From Lactifluus volemus (Eukaryota > Basidiomycota > Agaricomycetes > Russulales > Russulaceae), in the NCBI GenBank assembly GCA_022376515.1, contig WTXI01000398.1:1-30598 (forward strand): a stretch of 30,598 nucleotides of DNA, in the 5' to 3' direction. Below are positions 11,503 through 21,580 of the stretch, piece after piece. Each line of letters starts with the position of its first letter. Position 1 is the first letter of the stretch. A program made the translations under genes and the position numbers. The notes beneath the pieces are model-generated. The model worked only from the letters and a program-made list of their open reading frames with translations. It did no database searches and was not told where the DNA came from.

Positions 11503-13027
11503 ATGCCGCCACTCTGGGTTCCTCCCCCTGCCCCGCCCTCCAAGCTAGCACGCTATCGCACGTTGTCTCCCCTTGCTGGTGTTCGCGTCTCGCCGATCCA
11601 GCTGGGTGCGATGAGTATCGGAGACAAGTGGCACGATTTCGGCATGGGCTCGATGGATAAGGAGAGCTCTTTTAAACTCCTTGACGGTTATTTTGATCTC
11701 GGCGTATGTCAAGCCGTTAACGCTTACATTTTACTCCGGCTTCAATTGGCTTACTTGCGCCGAAAAGGGAAACTTCATAGACACCGCGAATAACTAGTAC
11801 GCCATGAATAGTGTGGAGCTTTACAAGCCATTTCTTAGGCTAACTTGTGGAGCTCAGTCAGGACGAAAGCTCTGAGGAATTCATAGGCGAATGGGCCGAG
11901 AAACGAGGCATCAGGGACCAACTCGTTATTGCAACAAAGGTAAGTTCTGACCCAAACATTGCATGCTAGGAGAAAAGTTGATGTCATGCTAGTACACAGC
12001 CAACTTCAAGCGTGGCCATGACAGTGTCACTCACAAAGTGAACTACTATGGAAACCATGCAAAATCTCTGCACGTCTCCGTTGAGGCATCCCTTAAGAAG
12101 CTGCGTACGTCGTACGTCGACATCTTGTATGTGCACTGGTGGGATTGGACCGTCTCAGTTGAGGAGATTATGAACGCGCTTCATAACCTCGTCATGCAAG
12201 GCAAAGTACTTTATTTGGTGTGCTGCTCCCCTAACTACTATAGTCCATCCTGCTCACGCCATATAATAGGGGATCTCAGATGCACCTGCGTGGATTGTGT
12301 CAAAGGCGAATCAGTACGCGAAGGACCATGGGAAGACACCCTTCTCGATCTACCAAGGAAAGTGGAGCGTCCTCGAGCGATCCTTTGAGCGCGACATCAT
12401 TCCGATGGCACGTTCTGAAGGCCTTGCGCTTGCACCGTGGGGCGTCCTCGGCAGTGGCAAAATTCGCTCAGATGCTGAGGAGGCTCGCAGACGCGAAACT
12501 GGAGAAAAGGGCCGCACTATCTTTGGTTCAGATTGGGAGCGCACAGAAGAAGAGAGAGAGGTGTGCCTGGTGCTCGAGCAAGTCGCAAGCGAGGTCGGGG
12601 TGGAGGAGATCAGTTCCGGTCGGTCCATTGTTCAGATGGGCGAGTTGCCGGTTGAACTGACAAGAAACCTTTTTTGTTTTGGTACTACTAGTCGCAATTG
12701 CGTACCTCATGCACAAGACCCCATATGTTTTCCCGATTATCGGGGGACGGAAGATTGAACATCTCAGGCAGAATATCAATGCGCTGGACGTCTCGCTCTC
12801 TCCCGAACAAATTCAGCGCATCGACAGTGCAAAACCTTTTGATCTTGGTTTTCCGCATAACTTTATTGTGCGTATAATCCCGTGGCCATTTTGCCCCAGG
12901 GAGCTCTTACTGAATTAATAAATAGGGGGATAGTGCAGCATCTTCGACCTTTGGTAATGGGATGATATCACAGCACCATTATGACAGCGTTCCCCACCAG
13001 GGTGTGATAACCCCATCGAAGGACTGA
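11503..13027 (+). CDS. Aldo-keto reductase, aryl-alcohol dehydrogenase / norsolorinic acid reductase type
   Basis: This is an NADPH-dependent oxidoreductase of the fungal AAD group, which interconverts aromatic aldehydes and alcohols. Exons are 11503-11703, 11768-11796, 11858-11939, 11993-12217, 12270-12618, 12692-12867 and 12926-13027; they join in frame to 387 residues, the usual family length. The catalytic tetrad is complete: Asp72 (FIDTANN), Tyr77, Lys104 (VIATK) and His152 (YVHWWD). [18 protein letters not shown] near the N-terminus and [15 protein letters not shown] near residues 306-320 are typical of the AAD branch; the latter belongs to the NADP-binding end. The start ATG is the first one in frame with the conserved [11 protein letters not shown] block. 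The gene looks functional. The substrate cannot be told from the sequence, and no biosynthetic cluster partners are nearby. Confidence 0.93.
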
Positions 13028-14848
13028 CATCTTATCTTCTTTTGAGTTTGCCTGATAATATTATGCTACTATCTTCGAGAATTGCTTTCTGTAGAATTTT
13101 GTGGTGAATTATTTACCTCATGCGCACAGATCCAGATATGACGTGCAAGGCCCGGGCCGGCAGGCCGTGAGCCAACCGGACCTTTTCGCAGCTCCGAAAA
13201 AGCAGACTCCTGAGTTGAGCACCTGCAGAACGCAGCTAATGTGTTTCCTTGGCCCCATTCTCGCTCGCGTATTTCTTTAAAAAGGTTTTCCGTCGCAATC
13301 GGGCAGTCCATCGGGATTTAAAGAAGGGACTTTCGATCGGCTTGTGCAAACAGCCAAGAGTCAGCTGGATCAAAGTCCTGCCAGTGGTCGGCTTAATAAT
13401 GAAAAAATGGCTCAATCCTCGTCCCAAATCTGTTTGTCTGAGATATGATATCCCATCCATTCCAAACATGCCCCCCACCAACTACCCGTTTTGAATCAAA
13501 ACCTTACTGTCGTATACGATTACGGAGTCCAATGCGACGATCGCAGACTCGCAGGTTCTTCGTGAAGTTCATCGCAAACGACCCTTTCCACGCCATGCCA
13601 TCCAGACCATCGGCTGCACAAATCCATGTCAATGGAGGGCCGGGGTGGCCAGATATATTCGTCAAAGACACGGTCAAAGCCCTGCAATCTATCGGACAGA
13701 TTGCTTCATACATCGCAATACAGATGGATTCACAGCACCGAACACACGCTTTCTTCGTGCTCATTTCTTCCTGCGTTGGGATCGCAGTGGAGTAATCTTT
13801 AATGAACGTATGTACGTCAACAACAACTGGAATTTTTGCAGTTCTTCGACAGTGAGGGGACCCCAGAAGTAAGAGGTAGCGACCAGACTGTTACGCATGC
13901 CCACCGACGACGAGATTGATATTGCCCTTGCAACCTGTCGAGTCCTTTGCAACAGTTATATTCCCTTGCTTGTCGTCTCATTCCACAACCCCCTCCATGA
14001 AGAGCCTCGTCGGTACATCATCCGAAGTCCTTGTGCTCGACCCTCTCACTCCTCACACCTCTTAGGGCGTTCGACTCGCACATTTGTTGATTATGGCTCT
14101 TCTGGATAACCCGTTCAGGAGTTCCCGACAGGAAGCTCTGCCTTGAAGGGCGTGTATACGACAAAATGCTATGTGGTTTATTCTTGGGTATCAACGTTGA
14201 CTATTACACTGCTGGTTCCACCGGTTTCGAATAATACCGCACTCGTGACACTTCTGGAGAACTTGAATAATGTGTCGGAGAAGTGTACCACTGGCATGAC
14301 CACTGATTGTGGTCGTTGAAGCTGACCGAAACAGGTCTGGTAGCTTAAATTCCTCGTTCTCCAAATGGGTACAAACATGGGATTTTAAAAAGGTTGTTGG
14401 CCGAGGGTTGTTCAAGAGATGCTGCGTATATGGGAAAATATGCCATACCCCATATGGACTGTCCTGATTGTGATTCAATAAGTTGGCCATGGCAGCTGAG
14501 ATCACACGAAAGCAAAGTTTGATAGACGCGACTACATAGGACGGGACGGTGACAGTACAGACATTCACAAGGCCCAACCAGCCCAACAGACCGGGCGGAA
14601 GGGGATCACTTCGCAGGTGTCAGAGTAAACCACACGATAAATGTAGCTGACGGCGTAAGCGTGAATGTACAATTGGGCCAATGGTAGCAATATGAAAACA
14701 CGAAAGAAAAAAGGTCCATATCCAAGAGGTAGCCACGAACAAGCAAAAGGAATGCAGGTTGGCGAAGGTTGTACCTTGAAAACTATAAGTAAGCATAGCT
14801 CGAGTAGAGTGCTGATGAGCAACACGCACGAACAAGGGCTAATTTGAA
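13028..14848. other. Intergenic region, possibly with a gene relic
   Basis: No complete gene is supported. A + strand frame at about 13532-13795 includes RRFFVKFIAND and AAQIHVNGGPGWP, which weakly resembles a segment of the minus-strand membrane protein gene at 29516-30537 (FFITGLA and SVHINGQPAW). It could be a relic of that family. Minus-strand frames at 14191-14586 and 14565-14825 are hydrophobic in part but have no recognisable domain and are in different frames. A GC-rich stretch (GGCCCGGGCCGGCAGGCC) lies at about 13148-13166. Confidence 0.35.
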
Positions 14849-15126
14849 TTACGAAGCGGGGGTTTCCCTCGGCTGCGGGACCTCGGGGCCCTTGGTCTTA
14901 GCTGTCGGTAGGACCCGCAATGAGAGAGGGTCAAGCCAGTTTATTATGAGGTATTGATTGACCACGTACGCTGCTCGGGCTTCCGACTCTTATTGGAGGG
15001 AACAGACTCATTCCGTATGATCTTGTTAGTGTCCCGCTTCACGAACATATTGTCCTCAGGGAGGGCAGCCTGAACGCCCAAGAGGGTGATGAGAACCATA
15101 AGGAAGATAAGGGTGAATCTCTGCAT
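14849..15126 (-). CDS. Small secreted peptide precursor with Kex2-type site
   Basis: Two exons on the minus strand, 15126-14970 and 14901-14849, joined across a 68-base intron (GTACGT..CAG, phase 1), give 69 residues. The ATG at 15126 begins a clear signal peptide: MQRF, then a long hydrophobic run ending GVQA, with cleavage predicted after residue 20. A Lys-Arg pair at residues 30-31 (MFVKR) is a classical Kex2 processing site, leaving a mature peptide of 38 residues that is Lys/Pro/Glu-rich and has no cysteine. There is no C-terminal CaaX box, so it is not a lipopeptide pheromone precursor. A strong TATA-like element lies about 100 bases upstream. I do not recognise the family. Candidate roles are a secreted signal or effector-like peptide; the gene structure is well supported, the role is not. 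Confidence 0.65.
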
Positions 15127-15222
15127 CGCAATTGTGAGTTTGAGTGGCGACAAGGAGGTAGGTAAAAGGTGGTAAGTTCAGTGGGTGAAGACGGGAAAAT
15201 GGTTAGGCAAGGGCATTGAGGC

Positions 15223-15230
15223 TATATATA
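15223..15230 (-). promoter_or_regulatory. TATA box of the secreted peptide gene
   Basis: TATATATA on the minus strand lies 97 bases upstream of the ATG at 15126. This distance suits a TATA box with a 5' leader of about 60-70 bases. Confidence 0.6.
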
Positions 15231-16177
15231 AGAATCTATCGACATATTTTGATTCATGGCGTTCATACAGTCACAGACTCACTACAGTAATGGGACAGAC
15301 GAAAGGGATAAGGGTGACAGTGGTCCTAGAGGCTAGAAGCCTATTCGGGTTTCATTCCCATCAGCACTGAGTCCAACCGTTTTCTGGTTCCTTCCTTTAA
15401 AGATCTAGCTACTAGCGAAGGAGGAGGAATGACATAGAACTCATGCACTCCCGGGCCCAAGCGTTCAAGTTAAGTTCCATTTAGAACAAGCACAACTTGA
15501 ACTCTAGATCTAGCCGGGCAGACACCGCGCTTCCCAAGCGTGAGACGACGGAAATGGCCAAGTATATTGAGAATCAAAAGCGGAGAACATGACAGGACTT
15601 CAGGGAAGTATGCAACCATTCCGAGTCGGAGGTAGCCCTGGTGGTGCAAAGAGATGTCCAGGCACCGGTATCACACGCATGGTTCGAATTCGGCCAATCT
15701 GTCAGTGTCATCACCTGGGCTCATGCACTCACGGATTGGCCAGTTTGAGCTGAGCCAAGTCTGGGCGTGGTGACTGCCAGCGAACAGTTATCAACAGTAC
15801 ATGCGCCGCAGTCATGGCGTCACGTTGTCTTGCTCATTTCTTGCCTCATTTCTTGCCTACATCACTCGCCGGTGACACCAAGTTGTTCTTGGGGCATGGA
15901 ACTCGTACGAGGAGGGCAAATTGCGATTATATCCGTCATCCTTTTTGGCATGTCAGTTTCGGCTGTGGGGCAACATGATAAAGGTCACAGTGACCTACAA
16001 CTCATTGACACCGCTTGCTTCTGCATTCAATCTTTCTACTAGTAATCATTCATCCTCCAGCATCAGGTCGCATCAGGAAAAACCTCAGCTGGTAATCTTG
16101 ACTAGCATTGCGATAATTGAAGTATCCGCTGCTCGCGATCGCCTAAGGCACATAAGTAAACAAACAATACAATAGCA

Positions 16178-16279
16178 TGCTCGCTAGAAATTCCCTCGGC
16201 TAAAATGCAACTAGCGAGCACCATTCTTTTTGTCAAAAATGGGTCATTCATTTCTCGGCTAAAATCAGCTAGTGAGTAC
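16178..16279. repeat. Inverted repeat plus diverged direct repeat
   Basis: TGCTCGCTAG at 16178-16187 is the exact reverse complement of CTAGCGAGCA at 16211-16220, with 23 bases between. The block CTCGGCTAAAAT followed by a CTAG(C/T)GAG sequence occurs at about 16194-16218 and again, diverged, at about 16254-16276. This may be the remnant of a small non-autonomous element. Confidence 0.5.
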
Positions 16280-17569
16280 TAAGTAGCATTGGTTTGAAAT
16301 TTCTCCAACTCGGTACATTATACATGTCTTCATCAATAAACATGTTTACTGCGGCCAAATTCAGTTGATCTCGGTCTTCTGCTGCTGCTGTCGAGCTGCC
16401 CGTCACCGAGATTGACGTCTATCACATGGTGGTGGTGCACCAGAAAATATGGATGCAGATCCGGTGCCGTCATAAGCTTCATACCCATATGGAACCGGTA
16501 TACCAGATGCGTGAGAAGTTGCGCGGCTGGGTTTGGGATCGTCGGACTTGGGCTAAAATAGGACCTCGGGCTTGGGCGGAGGAGTCAGGCCTCAGGTGAC
16601 AGAGATACTGCGGATGGCGGTATGGGAGGGGTCGTAGGATAAGGGCAGATGCCAATTGATCATACAGTCCGGCAAACGTGTGATGCACGCGATCGTGGGT
16701 TCCCGATCCAACAGTGGGTGTAGGGGAGAGTAGACTCTGCGTCTGGCCACGACCTTGCGTTGGACTTTTGACTGTCCTCGAGGCCACCTAATCGGGTTGG
16801 TTCATGAAAACTAAAAACAGCGTGGCATCTTGTGCAAGCAGACAACTGAGGCTGTAACCATCTTAAATTCCTCGTAAATCGAACATCCCGAGATGTGTTT
16901 ATGTTACTGCATCATCCCTTCACCTGTAATGACAAAACGTCAATGCGTCTCTAGCAAGCAAGGTTGCTGACAACATCGCCGGCGCTTTCCCAAGTGAGTA
17001 CATGTGAGCATTGTCAAGGGAAGTTGTCGGTAGCTTCGTTTCGTGCATCGTGTTGATGACTGGGTAGTCACGGAGTGTAATATCCGGCTTGGCGCTGAGA
17101 ATGCACGGACGTTGAAACCGTCACGACTGACTTCATTTCGCTTAGCCTTGTGGCCTGGATGCCACTTTGTTATTTTTTGGGGACAAGGGAGCCCGTCAAA
17201 TTTCAATAAGTCGTTGCGTGGCCCGGGAGGTGAGAAAAAGAAGCGAGGTGCCGTGTGAAAAGAAAGCGGAAAATACCCTTGTTCTCTCTGTCAGTGCGAT
17301 GCTAACTTTAAAGGTAACAATCGCATGTCGTCACTTTCCCCTTCCTTGTACCAGCTTGGGGCTGTTACCTGAGCGCATGGAAGGCGACGTGAAGAATTAT
17401 TTTCAACTCAATCACTTCAAGCGTGAGTCCCTGACCCTGTAGACCACAGTTTAGTGGCCCGCGCATGCCTCACCTTGTTGCACGTAACCGTCCTCAGTGA
17501 GCGTCTGCTATATATTATCTTGTCCTAGTATGATGGAATTACCTCGTGTTTTACCTTTCACTTGGAGTC

Positions 17570-19412
17570 ATGGAAGGCATGGTATGTCACTTTGCTTTAT
17601 CATACCGCTTCCTTCCCCATCCCCCACATTTCCCACACTGATTCCCACCACACCTAGGACGTAGACGATGTTTTGGCTAACTTCTCTTTCCTCAATATCC
17701 ACGTTACCAACGAAAATACCCAGCTTGTTCCTCGAGAAGCACTGGTGGCTGATGTACACTCTAAAACCGTTGGACACGAACGGCCCTTTCCCTTCCTCTC
17801 CCTTCCCTGGCTAGCCAAATGGCGTGTCTACTCATATCTCTCTTCGAGAGATTGTTTGGGGCTCTCTCGCACCTGTCGCCATATGTACAAGTTCAACACG
17901 TTTGCATACACCCACTTGCAGTTCCTGCCACCAAACACCCTCTACTCCCTCACGCACTCCATTTGCCAGCTCACCAAGGTTCTTGCGTGCTCGCCGCACT
18001 ATGCAGAAGCGATGCGGACTATGCGCATCGTCGGCTATAGTCCATCAGATGTTCCCGACGGCTGTGATCACGAAGTATTCTATAAGACCCTGGACGAGGG
18101 CGTCATGGCTTTGCTTGAGCACGGGCGGCATATTTATTCACTTACGCTCGATCTCAACCTGACAGGGGCGATCAACTTTTTCCCCAAGACGTTTACAAAG
18201 CTCTTGCAACTTCCCACCATTCGCCATCTGCGTCTCGCGACATTTATGCCTCCCTCGTATTTTCCAGAGAGTATCCTCCCACCCGAGATCCAGGAGCCAC
18301 CGGCGCATGAACGATTATGCTTGAGCGTTTGCAGCGGCAGCTGGGTGCCGATGGTTATGCGCAATCCACGCAAATTACGCTGGTTCGCGCTCTCGATGTT
18401 CGACAAGAACTTGGAGGCGGGAAATGAAGTGTGGGCCAGGACGTTGCATCAAGTTGCAGAGGCAGCTACTGAGCTCGAGACCCTTGTGCTGAATGGAAGA
18501 AACTACCTTTTTGCCGACGTGCTCGGGCAGATACTCCAATCTGGATTTGTAGGTGGTTTCATAGCCGTTCCTCTCCGTCAGTCAGCAAGCTAATAAGTAG
18601 GGCCAACAGGATCGCGGAGTTCTCGGGAAGCTGCGATCACTTTCAGTAAACACGAGCACCTTGAGTCTATTGAGCCTCCGGCAGCTTTTTTCAGGTTTCT
18701 CTCAATCTGCCGTCACGCACTTAAGGATAGTCGTCAATCACAATGGAAGATGGCTCCACGACTTTGGTCCACAGTATATTTTTGAGCTATCCGAGCTCGT
18801 TCCAAACCTCGAAGAGATCTCACTCGACCAAGTAGGAATGGCAAAAGCCTCACCGCTACCAGGACATCTGGTTAGTACCTCACTTGGAATGAATGGCACT
18901 CGTTCGAGCGGGAAGTCTCATTTCTTTCTCATAAGGGTACATGGGGCGAAGCATTTCGAATGTTCAAGAAACTTCGCCGCATTGCTTTCGCCAGCATGTT
19001 TGTTCTTGATTTACTTTGTTCACAGACAGCTATTGATGACGAAGATGATGACGAAGCGTATGAAGAGGCGGAAACGAGTGGGAGTGAAAACCCTGGCATG
19101 GATGTAGATGACGGCGATGATGAGGGAGATGAAATTAAGGATGAGAAGGACGGTGACGACAGTTTGGTGCCCAATCTCGTCCAACTTGGTGTCTGGGCAG
19201 ATATGTTTCTCGATGAACATTTACGGATGCTCGCACCCTTTGCAGAAATCTGGTTCCTTGATAGTCGCTTCGGAGGTCAGACTGCTACTGGATATGACCA
19301 GCGGGTGATGGAGGGTGAGGATGGAAGAATGGAATTCATGATCTATTGTCGTCACAAAAGGAAGCGGAATGGGTGGTGGTGGGGTGAACATGACCCGGTA
19401 CCGTTAGACTAG
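17570..19412 (+). CDS. F-box protein with acidic insert
   Basis: Exons are 17570-17581, 17658-18548, 18610-18870 and 18936-19412, all joining in phase 0 to 546 residues. The first exon is only four codons (MEGM); the splice GTATGT..CTAG joins it to DVDDV. Residues of about 48-90 (FPFLSLPWLAKWRVYSYL, then SSRDCLGLSRTCRHMYKF) resemble an F-box, the Skp1-binding motif of SCF ubiquitin ligases. The following region has Leu-rich stretches (LYSLTLDLN, IRHLRLATF, ELETLVLNG, VTHLRIVVN, NLEEISLDQ) like the irregular leucine-rich repeats common in fungal F-box proteins. Residues of about 421-465 are extremely Asp/Glu-rich. The tail is Trp/Lys-rich (KRKRNGWWWGEHD). The substrate is unknown. Agaricomycetes carry many such genes. 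Confidence 0.75.
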
Positions 19413-19421
19413 CCTCTTAAC

Positions 19422-19503
19422 TACTGTACAGTCACTGATTACGAGGGAGCACGCGACACGGTACGCATACGTATCGAGTACTCCCTCGTAATCACGTACA
19501 GTA
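19422..19503. repeat. Long interrupted inverted repeat (stem-loop) between the F-box and BAG 2 genes
   Basis: TGATTACGAGGGAG at 19436-19449 is the exact reverse complement of CTCCCTCGTAATCA at 19481-19494. Outside these arms TACTGTAC at 19422-19429 pairs with GTACAGTA at 19496-19503, with a few unpaired bases on each side. The loop of 31 bases is GC-rich. It starts 10 bases after the F-box stop codon, so it could fold in the 3' end of that mRNA, or be a small inverted-repeat element. Confidence 0.75.
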
Positions 19504-19578
19504 ATCTTCGCTGACTAACATAAGCGCTCTTGTTACCCATTTCGGAAATTCTAGCATGTTCTCAATCACTCGATTCCT

Positions 19579-19591
19579 TTCGCGAAATTTC
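19579..19591 (+). promoter_or_regulatory. Perfect three-unit heat shock element upstream of BAG gene 2
   Basis: The sequence TTCGCGAAATTTC fits TTC-nn-GAA-nn-TTC at all nine core positions, the canonical trimeric Hsf1 site. It lies 13 bases upstream of a TATA box and 83 bases before the chosen ATG. Extra TTC (19574) and GAA (19599) triplets flank it but are not in phase. Confidence 0.65.
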
Positions 19592-19603
19592 GACCTTTGA
19601 ACT

Positions 19604-19610
19604 TATAAAA
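19604..19610 (+). promoter_or_regulatory. TATA box of BAG gene 2
   Basis: TATAAAA lies 64 bases before the ATG at 19674, directly downstream of the heat shock element. It places the in-frame codons upstream of 19674 in the promoter rather than in the protein. Confidence 0.6.
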
Positions 19611-19673
19611 TGCTCACTTCAGCACCACTTCATAAAGCCAAACCTCTTTTTCCGAATCTTCCACCTCGATATC

Positions 19674-21464
19674 ATGCTCAGCTTTTATTCCTCCACACCC
19701 ATCTACTCCCGTCATCGCCTCTCATATCCAGATGAGGCCTTGGCTTACGAACCGTCTTATTCCTCTTACTTTCCACGGGTCACCGATCCCAGAACACGCT
19801 ATCGTCGAGCTTTAGCCGAGTACCTCGCCGCTGAAGACGAATACAATGGGGTGCTCCGTGCTCGCGAAGAAGCGGTTTTAAGGGCCCGCGTCAAGGCTAT
19901 CCGTCAAGAACAAGCACGCTTACTCCAGGCGCGACGGCTCCAGCACGCACTTGCTACGACACGGATAGCGCAATTATTACCAGCGGATGATCTTTCACCT
20001 CCGCATCTCGTTCCCGTCGTATGCAGCCCGCCCAAACAATGCGCAGCATCCATACCTGATGTCCGGGCCTCGGAGAGGTCGCCGGAAGATGCTTCCTATG
20101 TGGATGGGGCTAGGTTTTGGAAGGAGTTGTTTGGGTCGCTTTTCGATTCTGCCCACCAGCCTGAGCCTACGGGAAAGGTATGTGGCCACATCCCGTCATC
20201 AATGTTCACCCACCAGCACCGTCCTGACACACCCGATAAGGTACAGCCAGATCACAGTTCTAAGGAGAACGAGGCCACAATGTCAACCTTGGAGTCTCTT
20301 CTTCGAGGTCGATTGGAAAGCACGGCTGGCGATGAAGAAGTCCAAGATGTGGCGCGTACTATTCTCCGTCGCCTTGACAAACAATCCACTTCTTTGACTG
20401 GTGTTACCGAGTCATCTCCAGCAGTTTGCCCTTCAGAAGTAAGTCGTTGCCCTACGAGTTCCTTCATTCGATCGTTACTAACGGCGTCATCGCTGCAGCC
20501 CTTAGAGGGTGCCGATCTATCTCGCTCCGATGCTCTCCAAGGCGCTTCTGCTGAGGTCGCAAAGGCGTCCTTCAAAGCTCACCGCGCCGCAACGCTGGAA
20601 GACCCTGCTTCCCCCGTTTCCAAGACATCCTCTTCTTCTCTCAAGACTATCCAAGATATACGCGCCAGTCTCACCAAGCTGTCTGCGGATTTTTCTCTTC
20701 CGTCCTCACTCGAATTCTCTGACGACGAAGAGGACGGACTGGCATACTCGTCCATCAATGCCTCCGTCAGATTGTACGAGCATGCGCTCGACGACTTGTT
20801 GGTGCAGCTCGATGCAGTCGAGAGCGATGGTGATGAAGAGGTGCGAGAGTTGAGGAGATCCGCCGTGAAGGAGGTGGAGAAGGCAATCGAAGACGTCGAG
20901 AGGAAGGTTAGAGAGGCAAAAGAAGTTGCGGAAGAAGGCAAAAAGCTTGACGCAGATGTCTCCCCCGTTGCGACTGACCTTTTTGCTCAAGACGATGAGG
21001 TGGTCGGCCAACCGGAGTCCGAGCCGGCGGCGATCGACGGTGGCAAGCCTCAGGAGGCCGGACCTTCCCAACTGAAATCTGGCGACGATTGCGAGGATGA
21101 AGCCTGCAGCTGCAGCCGCCGCTCGAGTTCGGTCTCGTTCTCTATACCGGACATTGAAGTCGTTTCACCCGATGACGATAATACGTCACCCAAGCTCGAC
21201 ATCGTTTCGCCCCCGACGCCATCTCTTGCGGCTGAGGCCAAGTTTTCCTGCGTCTGCACCGACGAAGCTACAGGTGCATCTCCGGAAAAATCACCTGCTG
21301 CTACACCACATGTCGAGTCGCCTGCGGAATTTGTTACTCCCATCCTTGGTGCTATTGCTCCGTCATCTACCCCAGTGCGACCCCCTTCAGCATCACCTGG
21401 CGAAGGGCTTTCTGTTCTACTCCTCAAGTCTGAAGGAGATGATGATGAATGGACTGAAGTTTAA
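19674..21464 (+). CDS. BAG-domain protein 2 (putative Hsp70 co-chaperone), heat-shock promoter, W-x-x-V tail
   Basis: This is a diverged paralogue of the 8560-10649 gene. The frame is open throughout, but two stop-free introns of 3n length are likely: 20178-20240 (GTATGT..AAG) and 20439-20498 (GTAAGT, TACTAAC branch, GCTGCAG). With both removed the protein is 555 residues, without removal 596. The frame is open upstream of 19674, but that DNA carries the heat shock element and TATA box, so ATG 19674 (MLSFYSSTP) is chosen. It shares DPRTRYRRAL plus a charged helix near the N-terminus and a BAG-like region at about residues 281-376 (RLYEHALDDLLVQLDAVES, DGDEEVRELRR, then a long charged helix). 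The C-terminal half is Ser/Pro/Glu-rich and ends DDDEWTEV. A role with Hsp70 during stress is inferred from the domain and promoter. Confidence 0.8.
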   Translation: MLSFYSSTPIYSRHRLSYPDEALAYEPSYSSYFPRVTDPRTRYRRALAEYLAAEDEYNGVLRAREEAVLRARVKAIRQEQARLLQARRLQHALATTRIAQLLPADDLSPPHLVPVVCSPPKQCAASIPDVRASERSPEDASYVDGARFWKELFGSLFDSAHQPEPTGKVCGHIPSSMFTHQHRPDTPDKVQPDHSSKENEATMSTLESLLRGRLESTAGDEEVQDVARTILRRLDKQSTSLTGVTESSPAVCPSEVSRCPTSSFIRSLLTASSLQPLEGADLSRSDALQGASAEVAKASFKAHRAATLEDPASPVSKTSSSSLKTIQDIRASLTKLSADFSLPSSLEFSDDEEDGLAYSSINASVRLYEHALDDLLVQLDAVESDGDEEVRELRRSAVKEVEKAIEDVERKVREAKEVAEEGKKLDADVSPVATDLFAQDDEVVGQPESEPAAIDGGKPQEAGPSQLKSGDDCEDEACSCSRRSSSVSFSIPDIEVVSPDDDNTSPKLDIVSPPTPSLAAEAKFSCVCTDEATGASPEKSPAATPHVESPAEFVTPILGAIAPSSTPVRPPSASPGEGLSVLLLKSEGDDDEWTEV

Positions 21465-21580
21465 GGCACCTGTAGAATAGCGATATTGGTTTCTGGACTT
21501 GTTCACTGTGTTATGTACTACATTTCATACTCTTAAAGGCCGCTGTGCATGCAAAATGAATTCAAATTTCATGTGTAATT

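Larger units (their letters stand above)
15127..17569. other. 2.4 kb intergenic region with short repeats, no supported gene
   Basis: No frame here has a recognisable domain or coherent exon chain. Short structures seen are an inverted repeat GTTCAAGTT/AACTTGAAC at 15473-15481 and 15494-15502, a 12-base tandem duplication (TCATTTCTTGCC twice) near 15835-15858, and the inverted and direct repeats around 16178-16279 listed separately. The last 150 bases are the probable promoter of the F-box gene. Confidence 0.5.

Noticed and set aside
14191..14825. Two hydrophobic minus-strand frames that might form a membrane protein gene
   Set aside because: They lie in different frames, no convincing splice junction joins them and no family was recognised.
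15670..15700. GGTTCGAATTC sequence resembling a tRNA T-loop
   Set aside because: The flanking bases do not pair as a T-stem and no cloverleaf is possible.
20579..21427. Minus-strand frames opposite the second BAG gene
   Set aside because: Ser/Thr-rich shadows of the acidic, Ser-rich sense protein; no independent gene signals.
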